64,000 nt of DNA, taken from contig JAYKKR010000002.1 of the NCBI GenBank assembly GCA_036971615.1, positions 2,108,001-2,172,000 on the forward strand. The letters run 5' to 3'. Positions 34,811-44,831 of the stretch are shown here, piece by piece. Below the pieces are notes generated by a model. The model saw nothing but the letters and a program-made list of their open reading frames with translations. It did no database searches and was not told the origin of the DNA. This DNA is from Amyloporia xantha (Eukaryota; Basidiomycota; Agaricomycetes; Polyporales; Adustoporiaceae). Position numbers and translations under genes: made by a program. Every line of letters begins with the position of its first letter. Within the stretch, counting starts at the first letter, position 1.

Positions 34811-36299
34811 ATGGCACACTCGCCTGACGTTCTCCAATTCAGTGGACATGAATATCTAAGACACCGCCTTGCACTCTCCATTTTAAGTGGAAAACCGCTA
34901 AAGGTCGATAAAATTCGCTCAGACGACAAGGATCCAGGGTTGAGAGGTGAGTCGGGGCTGTCGTCGGCTAGATGATGGTCACTTGATGTATACTTCGAAG
35001 ACTACGAGGTCAGCTTGCTGAGATTGCTCGAGAGGATAACAAATGGCACAGTCATTGAGATCTCCGTTACGGGTGCGTATGGTGCTGCATGCTGCCGAGC
35101 AGGAGATTGACTTTCCACAGGTACCGCCTTTCTTCTCAAGCCCGGCGTGATCTCAGGGGGACCCGTCGTACACGACTGCCCTCTATCGAGGTCGATAGGA
35201 TACTTCTTGGAACCTGTCATTATGCTGGCACCCTTCTCCAAGAAGCCCCTACAGCTAACATTGCGAGGAATCACTTCTGACGATCGCGACCTTTCCGCAA
35301 GTATCGTCCAACTATCGCCACGCTTCCTTTACTGATGTAGACGTTCCAGGCTGACATGATCCGCACGGTAACTCTACCACATCTTCAATTATTCGGCGTG
35401 TCCGATGGGCTCGAGCTCAAAGTAAGTGCTACGGTTTTGTAGTCGCAGATGACAATTAAGCCCTCCCGACAGATTAAAAAACGAGGTAGCCCACCATTAG
35501 GAGGAGGTGAAGTGCAATTTCTCTGCCCAATAGTCAAGCAACTCAAAACCCTCAACTTCGTCGAACGCGGGAAAATCAAGCGGATACGAGGCATATCGTG
35601 AGTGACTGCTGCCGTTTACTATCGGACACATTGTAGAAACGCAATGGTCCACAGACATGCCGTGCGCGTGAATCCCCAGTTCTCAAATCGCATGATCGAG
35701 GCTGCGCGCTCCGTCCTCAATCGCTACATACCCGACATCTACCTCTATTCAGACGTCTACAAAGGCGACGATAGCGGAAAGTACGCTGGACATAACATCT
35801 CTTTCCTGCGATCGCGCCTGACTGAACCGCCTTCCTAGATCGCCGGGGTATGGCCTCACCCTCCTCGCCGAGTCCACCACGGGCGCGATGCACTCCTCGG
35901 AAGCCCTTTCGCAGCCAGGAGTCGCGCCAGAAGACACCGCCCTCCTCGCCGCCCGTGCACTCCTGGCCGAGGTGCGCCGAGGTGGATGCGTGGATCGCCA
36001 TCACCAAGTGCTCGTCCTGCTTATGATGGTCCTCGGGAGCGAGGACGTCGGCCGGTGTCGGATGGGCGAGCCCACCGCCCGCACGTGAGTCCTTCTTCTA
36101 TGTTGTCTCACTTTCACGTGCCCTGGCTGATCTAAAATATCTGGGCGACGTCAGGATACAATTCCTCCGAGATGTGCAAACATGCTTCGGGACGATGTTC
36201 AAGATCGTCCCCGCGGAAACGACGGATGCGGCGGGGCCGGAGCTGATGTTTGCGTGCTATGGGATTGGTTATGTTAATGCGAACAGGACGCTGGCGTAG
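34811..36299 (+). CDS. RCL1: RNA 3'-terminal phosphate cyclase-like protein (18S rRNA biogenesis)
   Basis: Eight exons: 34811..34946, 35001..35072, 35121..35296, 35350..35421, 35473..35597, 35637..35780, 35839..36084 and 36155..36299, 371 residues. Family segments are FSGHEYLRHRLALSILSG, GTAFLLKPGVISGGPV, DCPLSRSIGYFLEP, FVERGKIKRIRG, VYKGDDSGKSPGYGLTL and CYGIGYVNANRTLA. Rcl1 is a U3 snoRNP-associated factor needed for early pre-18S rRNA cleavage. The third intron starts with GC (TCC before GCAAGT) and ends CCAG; no GT donor there keeps the frame. Junctions join in phase. Confidence 0.92.
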
Positions 36300-36674
36300 G
36301 CCTTTACGTGTCCGCTATTGAATGACGTGGTGAGAGCGTTAGACGGACCCCTGTCGTACCCATCGGTTGTCTGCGGCCAACAGAAGCGAAACCGATTGGT
36401 TTTTGACGACCCTATTAGTCGCAGTATTCTGGGAATCCCAATGACGCTTACCGTGGTTGCGACTGAAACAGGAAGCGTCCGCTGTCTAGCCCTGCATACG
36501 TATGGAGTTGTATACTTCTCCGATTCGCTTTTCGAGATGCATGATGTGTTGAAATCCCCAGAGATGCATGTACAGTATCAGCTACATATATTACACATGA
36601 ATACGCTGTAGAATGACGAGCACCACAGATACCATGAAGGCTAGCACACCGTTAAGAGTGGGCAAAACCAACGG
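36300..36674. other. Convergent intergenic region RCL1 / NPR2
   Basis: 375 bases between two 3' ends. A 97-codon plus-strand frame (36318..36611) has no features of a gene. Confidence 0.4.
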
Positions 36675-38707
36675 CTACCGATAAATGATCGACACCCGCC
36701 CAAAGTCCCCATCCCCCTTCCCATCCCCCGCAAGCACAAGCCACTGCTTTAGCACCGGCCACCCCACCTCAAACCGCGTGCATATCTCGTCCGTATTATG
36801 CTCTCCGTCCAGTAGCGGCAGAAGCTCGCGCGGATACGTCGGTCCCACCTGCGCATGCACCTGCGTCAGCACAGGCATCGACGGCGAGCGTTCCAGCCTG
36901 GGGCGAAGTAGGCCCAGCGTCCCAGCCCCGCCCCCGTTGGCCGAATCCAGCGCGCCCTTCGATATGCCCCCCTGTGTAGGCCCAGCGGCTGGCGCTTTCG
37001 GGGGGAAGAATACGTCATTCGCGGAGCGGCGCACGCGCCTGGTGCGCAGCTGCTCCAGCGACGTCTCCGCCGCGCTCGAGCGCCGCGCGGGCGGGGAGCG
37101 TGCTTTCGGTAGGGCCGTCGATGCTGGGGGGCTCGCCACGAGCTCCGCGCCCGCGGAGACGACGGTGGGCTGGGGCTCTTGGGCGCGCCCGCGGAGAGAG
37201 TCGGGGTTGGGCTGCGGGAGGGGATGCAGGGTCTGCAAGGAGGTGGCGAAGCTCTTGCCGCGCTTCCGCCCGAGAGAAGACGGATGTTCGCTTTGGGGCG
37301 TGGGGGTGCCGGCGTCGAAGAGGACGGGCCAGCGATGGACCCGACGGAGGAAGCCCTGGGGGAGGTAGGACTGTCAGCGCCAGCGGGAGTAGGCGGTGCG
37401 AGTGATACGCACCTTGATGACCCCGAAACTCGTGAATCGCCGCACGTCAATGCCGTAGGATTGCACGTCGTGCTCTTCCATCCATTCTAGCACCGTCTTC
37501 CCCGGTTTGAGACGGGAGTAGAGGTAGAGCAGTCTCGGCCAATCAGCGATGGTTTTACCTGTAGCGTGTTGTTAGGTCAAGCCTTTGCACACATAATGAA
37601 GGATTCTCTGACCAGGTTTTGTCGCGTATGGACCACACTCATCACGGACATGCGACTCGTCCGCTAGCCATTGGAAGCTAGGACGAAGGGTGTACATGTT
37701 GGAGTACTGGAAAATGTCAATCATCATAATTACTTGGTAATACCTTACGCAACAGAGCTCTGCATTAAAATCAAATATTGGGATAGAGAAACAAGCTTCC
37801 CGTACAGTAAATGAGATATCGCTTGACGAGTCAAGTCAAGATCGCATTCTGCCATACGTGCAATGCGACTGACGTGATTTGTGCCGTCAATGTGCTGACA
37901 GACCTGCAGTAATGCTCGGTATCAAGTACCGCTAGGTGCAGCACCCGTCCTGACTCACTTTGACCATGGTCAGGTCCCAATTAGGCTCAATTCTTTTCGT
38001 GAGATTGATTAAGGCCAGAGGCACCATGTAATCCTTAACTGGCGGAGGATTAGGATAGAAAGGGAAGATTTTAAGTTCGATAGAGTTGAATCTGTCCATC
38101 GGTATGGAGGTCTCAGAATACGAGTTGAGGTCTTCATACAGCTGTTCAAGTATGGCATGTATAGCAGGGGAGCTCTGAGGCGACGACAGAAATGCAGACT
38201 CTTTCTGAATAGACCTTCACGTTACTTCGCGAAGAGTATACGAGGAGACTGACGGACCTCGCAGGCAGTCAGGACACGACTGACTTTACGGACAATGGGC
38301 TCATAGCAGCTTAGGTCTGCAGTGCGCTCGAAGACAAAGCATAGATTGTAGCGGAAGTAGTTACGATCATAAGGGCCCTTCAATTCCACAGGAAACCCGA
38401 TGATGCGGTGCTTGCTGGTTGCACAGATGACCAGTCTGCCACAGAAGGGACTGGAGGGCATGACGTATTTCGAGATGTCATCAAAGTGAAACAGGTGGCG
38501 GTTAGACGAGACAGAACCATCAGCCGCAGAAGGCTGTAGGGAGGCAGGAGAAAAGAGGGAGAGACCGTTGTTGGTTAGGGCTGTGGCTGGCTCCGTAGCG
38601 ATGAGACCCTCCGGTACCTGGTAGACAACTTTGGGCCCCTTGAGAGTGTCGAACACGACATAAAATACGGACTCGATACGTGGAAAGAAAGAGCCTGTGG
38701 ATGGCAT
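36675..38707 (-). CDS. NPR2: Nitrogen permease regulator 2 (SEACIT/GATOR1 subunit)
   Basis: Six exons: 38707..38258, 38204..37959, 37903..37806, 37743..37613, 37558..37413 and 37355..36675, 583 residues. The longin-like start is SFFPRIESVFYVVFDTLKGPK and VVYQVPEGLIA; later landmarks are YFRYNLCFVFE, GTNHVSRIARMAEC, HLLYYQVIMMIDIFQYSN, and the C-terminal NTDEICTRFEVGWPVLKQW. Npr2 with Npr3 and Iml1 restrains TORC1 when amino acids are low. The start was placed at the ATG before PSTGSFFPRIES; an open extension upstream does not resemble the family. A Ser/Pro/Ala-rich low-complexity insert of about 130 residues is specific to the C-terminal half. Confidence 0.92.
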
Positions 38708-39426
38708 GGACGGCGGAGGCGATGCAGATGACAGCAGGAAGCAAAGATGCAGATGGACCAGGAACCGGAATTTGATGCGACATTGACATATTCCGTCGAT
38801 CATCACTGCCACAGGTCACCGTCGCAACGCGTGTAGATCACCGGACTTTATAGCTGGCTGTCTTCCACCGATAGCATCTGTACATGTAATAATTACAGTC
38901 TTCTACCACTCGTTGTCACTACCGCCGCCTGCATGTATGCTAGTTTATCCTTGTTCAAGGGATTGCGTAGATAAACCCGTACGCGAACACGATCAGCGTT
39001 TGACATTTTTAACCCACCCCCATCTTTACGCGATCGCTAAATTTATTTCTAGCATGAGACATGCGGCGTGAGCAATCATCAGTGCGTCTAGCTGATGCAC
39101 ATCAAATGTTTCACAGCATACCATGCTGTCTCGCTCGGTTGACAAGTTGCCTGTAGCACTCGGAATCCTATAAGAGAAGGTCTTTCCGCATCCTGGCCCT
39201 CCAGCTCCTCATTTTCGTTCGGGCCCAGCTTCCAAGTTCAAGTACTGGCTAGTAGGTCTCTTTTATTACTGGACAAGGCTATGGCTCATGATTGTTCCTC
39301 CTTCTTCAGCTTGACTTGTTTTATTGTTATTTCCACGACAGTCGTTCTCATTATCTACATTTCTACGACCCTCATTCCAAAACACACCTCACGACCCTTA
39401 CCACAATCTCCACCTCAATCTACAAG
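38708..39426. promoter_or_regulatory. Divergent promoter region NPR2 / secreted repeat protein
   Basis: About 720 bases. A TATA-like CCTATAAGAG (around 39168-39177) lies about 255 bases before the plus-strand start. A pyrimidine-rich stretch precedes the ATG at 39427. Confidence 0.4.
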
Positions 39427-40832
39427 ATGCGTTCTACCGTCGCTGTCCTTGCCGTTGCTGCTGCCGCTGCCCCCTCCCTCGTCTCGTGAGTGTCCTAATC
39501 AAGCTTCTCATGGAGCCTTTCTCAAGAAGTCGTGCTAACATTTGTGTAGTGCTCTGCCCCGTCCCCAGAGCGGCAGCGCTGCCATTTCCTTGAGTACTAT
39601 TGATGACGGTGTCAAGCTTGTAGGCGATGCAGCGAACGCTGTACCCGCTATTAAGAGCGCATGGGACAAGGTTTTCCATCGGTCGGTAATGTCTCTTTAG
39701 CTTGCTGTCGCACTGCGCTGACTCCCAATCAGCGAGCTGGATGCTTCCACTGTGCACTCTGCAGGCCCTAGCCAATACCCCGACGATTATGATGCCAGGA
39801 TTGGTACGACGGAGGTACACCATCAGCATAATTATCACCACGCCCACCACGAGAAGACACCGACGGCTGCATCCGCTCAACCCTCAACATCCTACTCTGC
39901 ACGTGCCGATTCAGACGGCAGCGAAGCTTTCTCCTTCTCCGCGCTTGGTGATGGTCTCAAGCTCTTCGGCGACGCTGCCAATGCCGCGCCCGCAATTGAA
40001 AGCGCATGGGACAACTTCTTCCGCCGTCGGTAAGCCGCTTACTTTTACCATCAGCTCAACATGCTCTGACGTGAAAGTGCAGTGAATCGTCCGACCCTGC
40101 AGCCCAGGATAGCAGTGAGGCCATCTCATTAGGTACTATTGGTGATGGCATCAAGCTCGTAGGGGACGTTGCCAATGCTGCCCCTACGATAGAAAATATT
40201 TGGGATGATATCTTTCACCGGCGAGTTACTGCTTCTGCTGCTCTGGATTATGCTGACAGCAGAGCTCAATTTTGCAGTGAGCTGGATGACCTGATGGCTC
40301 GCGATGATTCTGATGGCAGCGAGGCCATCTCGCTTTCCACCATCGGCGACGGGTTCAAGCTGTTTGGTGACGCTGCCAATGCCGGTTCGGACATCAAGAG
40401 CGCATGGGATCAGATCTTCGGCCGTCGGTATGTCTTCCATTGATTGAGATGCTGTGCTTCCTTGAGCCTTATGGATGCTTTTCCAGTGACTATCCCGATG
40501 TGATGGCGCGAGAGCATCGCATGAGGTATGTGCTTATGCTTGACCTTGATATATCAATTCTGATCTTGCTCTCCAGCCCTAGCGAGAGACTCCACCGCCT
40601 CAGCCGCCTGCAGGGTAAAACACACACTGGAAGCGCCAAGATGCGCAAGCACCCTAAGTCTGCTCACGCCGCCACCCCAACCCACGCTAGCATGCATGCC
40701 AGGTCACCCATTACCGAGGGTGAGGTCGACGACGGGCTCAAGATCGCCGGCGACGCGTTCAATGACATCCCTGCCATCAAGAACGCATGGGACAGCGTAT
40801 TCCACCGCCGCTTCTTGGACGAGATGGATTGA
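39427..40832 (+). CDS. Secreted protein with five copies of a ~30-residue repeat, phase-2 exons
   Basis: Predicted exons: 39427..39485, 39550..39681, 39733..40029, 40083..40220, 40278..40427, 40487..40525 and 40577..40832, 356 residues. Residues 1-20 are a signal peptide (MRSTVAVLAVAAAAAPSLVS) followed by ALPRPQ. Five copies of a unit with the pattern TIGDGhKLhGDAANAhPAIxSAWDxhFxR(R) follow, where h is hydrophobic. Copies 2, 4 and 5 end in FFRRR, FGRR and FHRR, like Kex2 protease sites; copies 1 and 3 keep a single R after splicing. All six introns are phase 2, and four fall within the Arg codon at the end of a repeat. The fourth intron (40221..40277) needs a GC donor; retained, it adds 19 in-frame residues. 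Links between repeats are His- or Asp-rich. I do not recognise the family; secretion is supported, peptide release is inferred. Confidence 0.82.
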
Positions 40833-41498
40833 GGATTTATTTTACACTTGGGGGACTATTATTTGTAGATTTGTTTTTACGACTTGATGACAATACGAAC
40901 GCTTTGAGGGGCTCATATCTATATGCGTGAATAACGAGTACTGTCTCGTAACTGCTGCAGACCCGCGCTCTGGCGTTCGTGAATCATTCTGGATCGGAGA
41001 ACCGGGTGAAGTATGTAGACAGTTTGCGTGGGCAGTGTGAGACTGTCAGGTAAATAGATGCCAGTGTCTCGACATTTTATTTGTGGTGAGTGCACATATG
41101 TACAGTCTTAATACATTGAGTCTGCTGCAGCTTTAAACGTTGGATCGTGGGCCTGGCCTTGCTTACATTCCTTAGGACTGTTAATTTCCGTACGCTACAG
41201 GCGTTATGCTCTTATACAGTCTTCCATCATTGCTCGAATGTGTCATATGGAGGGACTACTATGTCCGTCTGGGTACCCGACCACCGCTGGACCTGGCACT
41301 TCTCAATATGACATGACGATCTCGTAGAGTTCGCGATCGCATCCAGGCAGTCACGCGATTAGATATTCGCGTGACGACAACCGCGCGCGTGTAAGCGCCA
41401 GACGCTACGGAACTAGCGCCAGGCCTCTCTAGTCTTTCTCTCGAATCTCTCACTACCTATCCTCGTATTCTACCTGCTGTCGACTGTACACTTGATTC
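40833..41498. other. Intergenic spacer
   Basis: About 665 bases: 3' flank of the repeat-protein gene and promoter of the next gene. No gene or RNA is supported. Confidence 0.35.
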
Positions 41499-42999
41499 AT
41501 GTCTCTGCGAATTAAGCTCCCGAAGCAGGCACTGCAGGTACATGGAACGCGCTATGATTCTCTGTCCACATTGACGGGGTAGACCCAGAACGTTGGAGCT
41601 GCGCGGTCGTCCAAGCCATCCAAGCGGCGTATACATTCGGATGACGAAGATGCAGCCGCTGAAGTGTACGCAGACGATGCAGAATCTTTGCAGCCCCGCA
41701 CAAAGAGAGGGAGGACGGAAGAAGGCAGCGTAGGCGGTGGGGATGACGAGGTTGTGGACGGGGACGTCGAAGTTGAAATGGACGTCGATATTGAAGCTGA
41801 TCCAGACGACACGCGCTTTCTTCCGCCAGGTACAACATCTGCTTCAGCGTCGCCACAGCCTGTTGTCAAATCTGGCAAGCGCAAGAAAGTCAAGACGAAA
41901 TCGGACAGTAAATCTGGAGGTTCGGGTTCCGGGAGGTCGTCTGGAAGGAAATTAAAGCGTGGCACGGTTGTTTGGACCGACTCTGACAATGACGAAGACT
42001 TCGTCGATTCGGGGCGCGTAATGGATCCGGAAGACGAGGATTTTACTCCGGAACCTGTGCTGGCCACACAGAAGAAAGTTGCAAGTGGCTCGAAAGGAAA
42101 GAACGGGAAACTAGCGACTGGCGCGAAAGGCGGCCGGGGCAAGCATAAGAAAGAAGACAAGGACATTGTTATCCGAGACGAGCGCAGGCTTCCCGGGCCT
42201 TCGTCTTCCGCATCAAAAGACAGACCTCCCATTCATAGCACTAGCAGCAAGCGACCTCTCCCCAAGGACGATAGTACTGAAGCGGAAGCCAGCGCATCGG
42301 GTATTCCTGCCCACGACACGTCAGATAAGGTGCAAGATGAATCTCCTACTAAGCCGGACGATGCAGTTGCGCCGCCTCCCAAGAAACGTAAGCTGCCAAC
42401 TATCAAGAAGAACAAGACGGCCACAGCGCCATCCACTCCAGCAGCTACAAAGCCTCCAGCAGCTGGTGAAAAAAGGGACACTCCTGGAGCAACTGGCGAT
42501 GCAGCTGCAGGCTCTGCATCGGGAAGAAAACCTGCTACGGTCACCAATACAGATTTTGACCTACGTGATAAAAGCGTTTATGCTCAGCTGTTCAGCAAGG
42601 TATGTAAAATTCTCTGCTGTCCTGACGTCTGGAGAAAGATTAATACTTCCCCACCTTCTCAAAGCCGGGTGGAACAACGCCGAACTCCGGATTGAACAGG
42701 AAGGAGAAGGAGGAGGAGCGAAGAAGAGAATTGAACAGGATGCGCGACGAAGCGCGTGCAAAACGAGCTGAGGAGGCCGTAAGTAGACCCATCGAACGCC
42801 TTTTCTCTTTCTCCTCACCCATCATCGTTTACCTCAGAAACATTCATTCGATCTGCAAGCAGCACATGAGAAGATCTCACGCTTTGAAGAGAAGTTGCGT
42901 GCACGCAAGTCGATGGCAGCGTTTCCAAATGTGTTAGGCGGCTTTTTCAAGACTACTTACGATGAAACCTTCAAAAAGGAAGCGGAGCGGAAGGAGTAG
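41499..42999 (+). CDS. Nuclear low-complexity protein, unrecognised
   Basis: Four exons: 41499..41537, 41583..42599, 42665..42778 and 42838..42999, 443 residues. It begins MSLRIKLPKQALQ. The middle is acidic and Lys/Ser-rich with several nuclear-localisation-type runs (KSGKRKKVKTK, PPKKRKLP, KRRIHSDDED). The C-terminus looks structured: NTDFDLRDKSVYAQLFSK, then a charged helix (KEKEEERRRELNRMRDEA) and KLRARKSMAAFPNVLGGFF. The conserved-looking C-terminal part suggests a chromatin or RNA-processing factor, but I cannot name the family. Phases agree at all three junctions. Confidence 0.75.
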
Positions 43000-43177
43000 T
43001 ATTGGTTCTCGTGCAACGCCCATGGACCATCATTCTCTACCATTGCGGAACGTATATCTTAGCACTCACCATGCAAAATTTTACTGGTAGGCCTGGCTTG
43101 TGTAGATCACTGGAGAACTACTCTCACGCTAATTCGTAGGACCCGAAACACATCTTACGGACGGAATAGATAGCATA

Positions 43178-44419
43178 CTATGTTTCATTCGAGCTTTCTT
43201 GTAATGCATCACCGAGATTTCGTGATAAGCTGTCTATCTGCTCGAAACACGTATCAAACCACTTTCTCACATCCTTCTTTTTACTCTGTCCATTCACGTT
43301 CGATCCCACCCGTACGTCGATTGCGGCTATTCGACCTGTCAGAGCGTCCACATCGTTTTCACTGCTTTGCGCGGGTGGTAAGAAGCCCCCATCTGTCAAC
43401 GCTGTCCGCAATCGCTGTACAGAACTTGTAAGGAGAGATATGGCGGATGTTATGGTAAGGGGATCTTGGGGTGCGTATAGAGATGCCACGATCTCCTCTG
43501 ATGCGAGTAAGAGATCATGTGAATGGGCGGGAAGCGCATCTAGTGTCTTGAGGTATTTGATGCTAGGTTCGTTTGAATGTTTGTTATTGAGGATATCAAG
43601 CTGGACCCGTTTATGGAGGAGTGTAGCGAAGCGGAAAAGAGGTTGGATCTGAAGACGATATTCACGACACATACAGCACAAGGGGCGCAATTCACGTACC
43701 TTCCTTGCTCGATCCAATTCTTCTTCAGACATCTTCTTGCCCGAGCCTAATCCCAATTCGTCCCATTCATCGTCCTCGAAGTCACCCTCTTCATCATCCT
43801 CACCACTAACTTCAACCATACTCGCGACCTCTTCCAAAGAATCCTCCATCATGCCTCTATCCGAGGCCCATCTCTTTTGTACAGCAGCACGATTGTCCAT
43901 TGATAGTTCGCGCCGTGCCTTGTCAATTAAATCATGGACGGCACCCGTGCGTATCAAGTATCCATCGTCTCCTTCAAGGATCGTCACCGTGAGTGCTCGC
44001 ACGGCCTGACATACTTCCTTGGCAGTAAGACGGGCTTCCGATGCGAGCGTTACACCATGAGGATCGAAAAGCGTTGCGCAGGTGGTGAGTGATGTGATAT
44101 TCGTCACAAGATCCCGAAGAGGTGTCAGTGCAGCGGTATAGGCAGGCTCTTGTGCACGTAGGGTTAGCGAGATCTTTGTTGTCGAAGTGTAGACCAATGT
44201 GAGGAGGGATATGTAATCCTTATGAAGGACCGCGCATGAAGGCGAGGCCGACGGCGATGGCTCGACTGCAAGTGGTAGTTGCTGCAGCGCTTCGATTGCC
44301 GAAGAACATGTTTCCAAGAGCAGATTAAGAGTGTTTTGTGCTATTCACTGGTTGCGGTTAGCTGGATCCGTAAGCTGATAGAGAATGTGCTTGCCTCTGT
44401 CGCGCTCTGCGTCGCTCAT
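43178..44419 (-). CDS. Cyclin-D1-binding protein 1-like (GCIP/CCNDBP1)
   Basis: Two exons, 44419..44395 and 44340..43178, 395 residues. The first intron is read as GC-AG: exon 1 ends AGAG before GCAAGC, the intron contains GCTAAC as a branch-type site and ends GAATAG. This gives MSDAERDRAQNTLNLLLE and avoids the TGA otherwise in frame. Landmarks are RELSMDNRAAVQKRWASDR, the acidic run VSGEDDEEGDFEDDEWDELG and CMCREYRLQIQPLFRFATLL, with a helical C-terminus (KWFDTCFEQIDSLSRNLG). GCIP proteins are helical regulators of unclear function in fungi. If exon 1 is wrong, the protein could start at the Met of METCSS in exon 2. Confidence 0.78.
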
Positions 44420-44536
44420 AGTCGCAGTCGGTGGTAAAAGGTGTAGACTAAGAGCACGTGCAACAATAGCCCGTAACCCGTGGGCTGAACAAAATACAGA
44501 ACTTCGTCTTGGGCCCGTCAACATCGGCTGCAATCA

Positions 44537-44562
44537 GTGTCCCCTTCGGGGTGACATACGAA

Positions 44563-44593
<31 letters not shown>

Positions 44594-44659
44594 GGCCCCT
44601 GCACAAGGATGACACGCTTTCCCGGAGTGGTAGACCTGCGGGTCTCAATATTTATTTTT
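44537..44659 (+). ncRNA. U6: U6 spliceosomal snRNA
   Basis: The sequence contains a 5' stem-loop (TCCCCTTCGGGGTGAC), then TTGGAACGATACAGAG, the invariant ACAGAGA box at 44577-44583, the catalytic AGC triad at 44589-44591 and the internal stem-loop segment CATGGCCCCTGCACAAGG followed by ATGACACG. These are diagnostic of U6, the catalytic RNA of the spliceosome. A T-rich stretch with TTTTT at 44655-44659 fits RNA polymerase III termination. The 3' tail after ATGACACG is longer than usual and holds a small hairpin (AGACCTGCGGGTCT). No TATA box is evident about 30 bases upstream. It is divergent from the GCIP-like gene (118 bases) and convergent with SLT11. Confidence 0.93.
44655..44659 (+). terminator. 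U6: Pol III T-run terminator of U6
   Basis: TTTATTTTT at 44651-44659 gives a run of five T, sufficient for RNA polymerase III termination. Confidence 0.6.
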
Positions 44660-44831
44660 ATGGTTGCTTTGAATAATTGTTGCATTTTTTGTCCATGGCA
44701 GTAACCTGCAGTCTATGGAGCTTTGTGTCTTTTTTGGAGTACATTGATGTTGTAGAAAGGTTTCAACGACAAAAATGAATTCGTAACAGGCAATCACTAT
44801 AGTGCAACAAGTGCCAACGGAAGGTAAAGAC

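Noticed and set aside
36685..37368. Long plus-strand frame of 227 codons
   Set aside because: It lies antisense to the C-terminal exon of NPR2, which has clear family similarity and consistent phases; the plus frame is low-complexity and arises from GC-rich third positions.
40221..40277. Reading straight through this interval as coding sequence
   Set aside because: The reading is in frame, but the parallel position of introns after the other repeats, the branch-type site and TTTTGCAG make a GC-AG intron more likely. Retention is kept as a finding.
41552..42232. Minus-strand frame of 226 codons opposite the nuclear low-complexity gene
   Set aside because: The plus-strand gene has consistent splice sites and a structured C-terminus; the minus frame is Ser/Pro-rich shadow.
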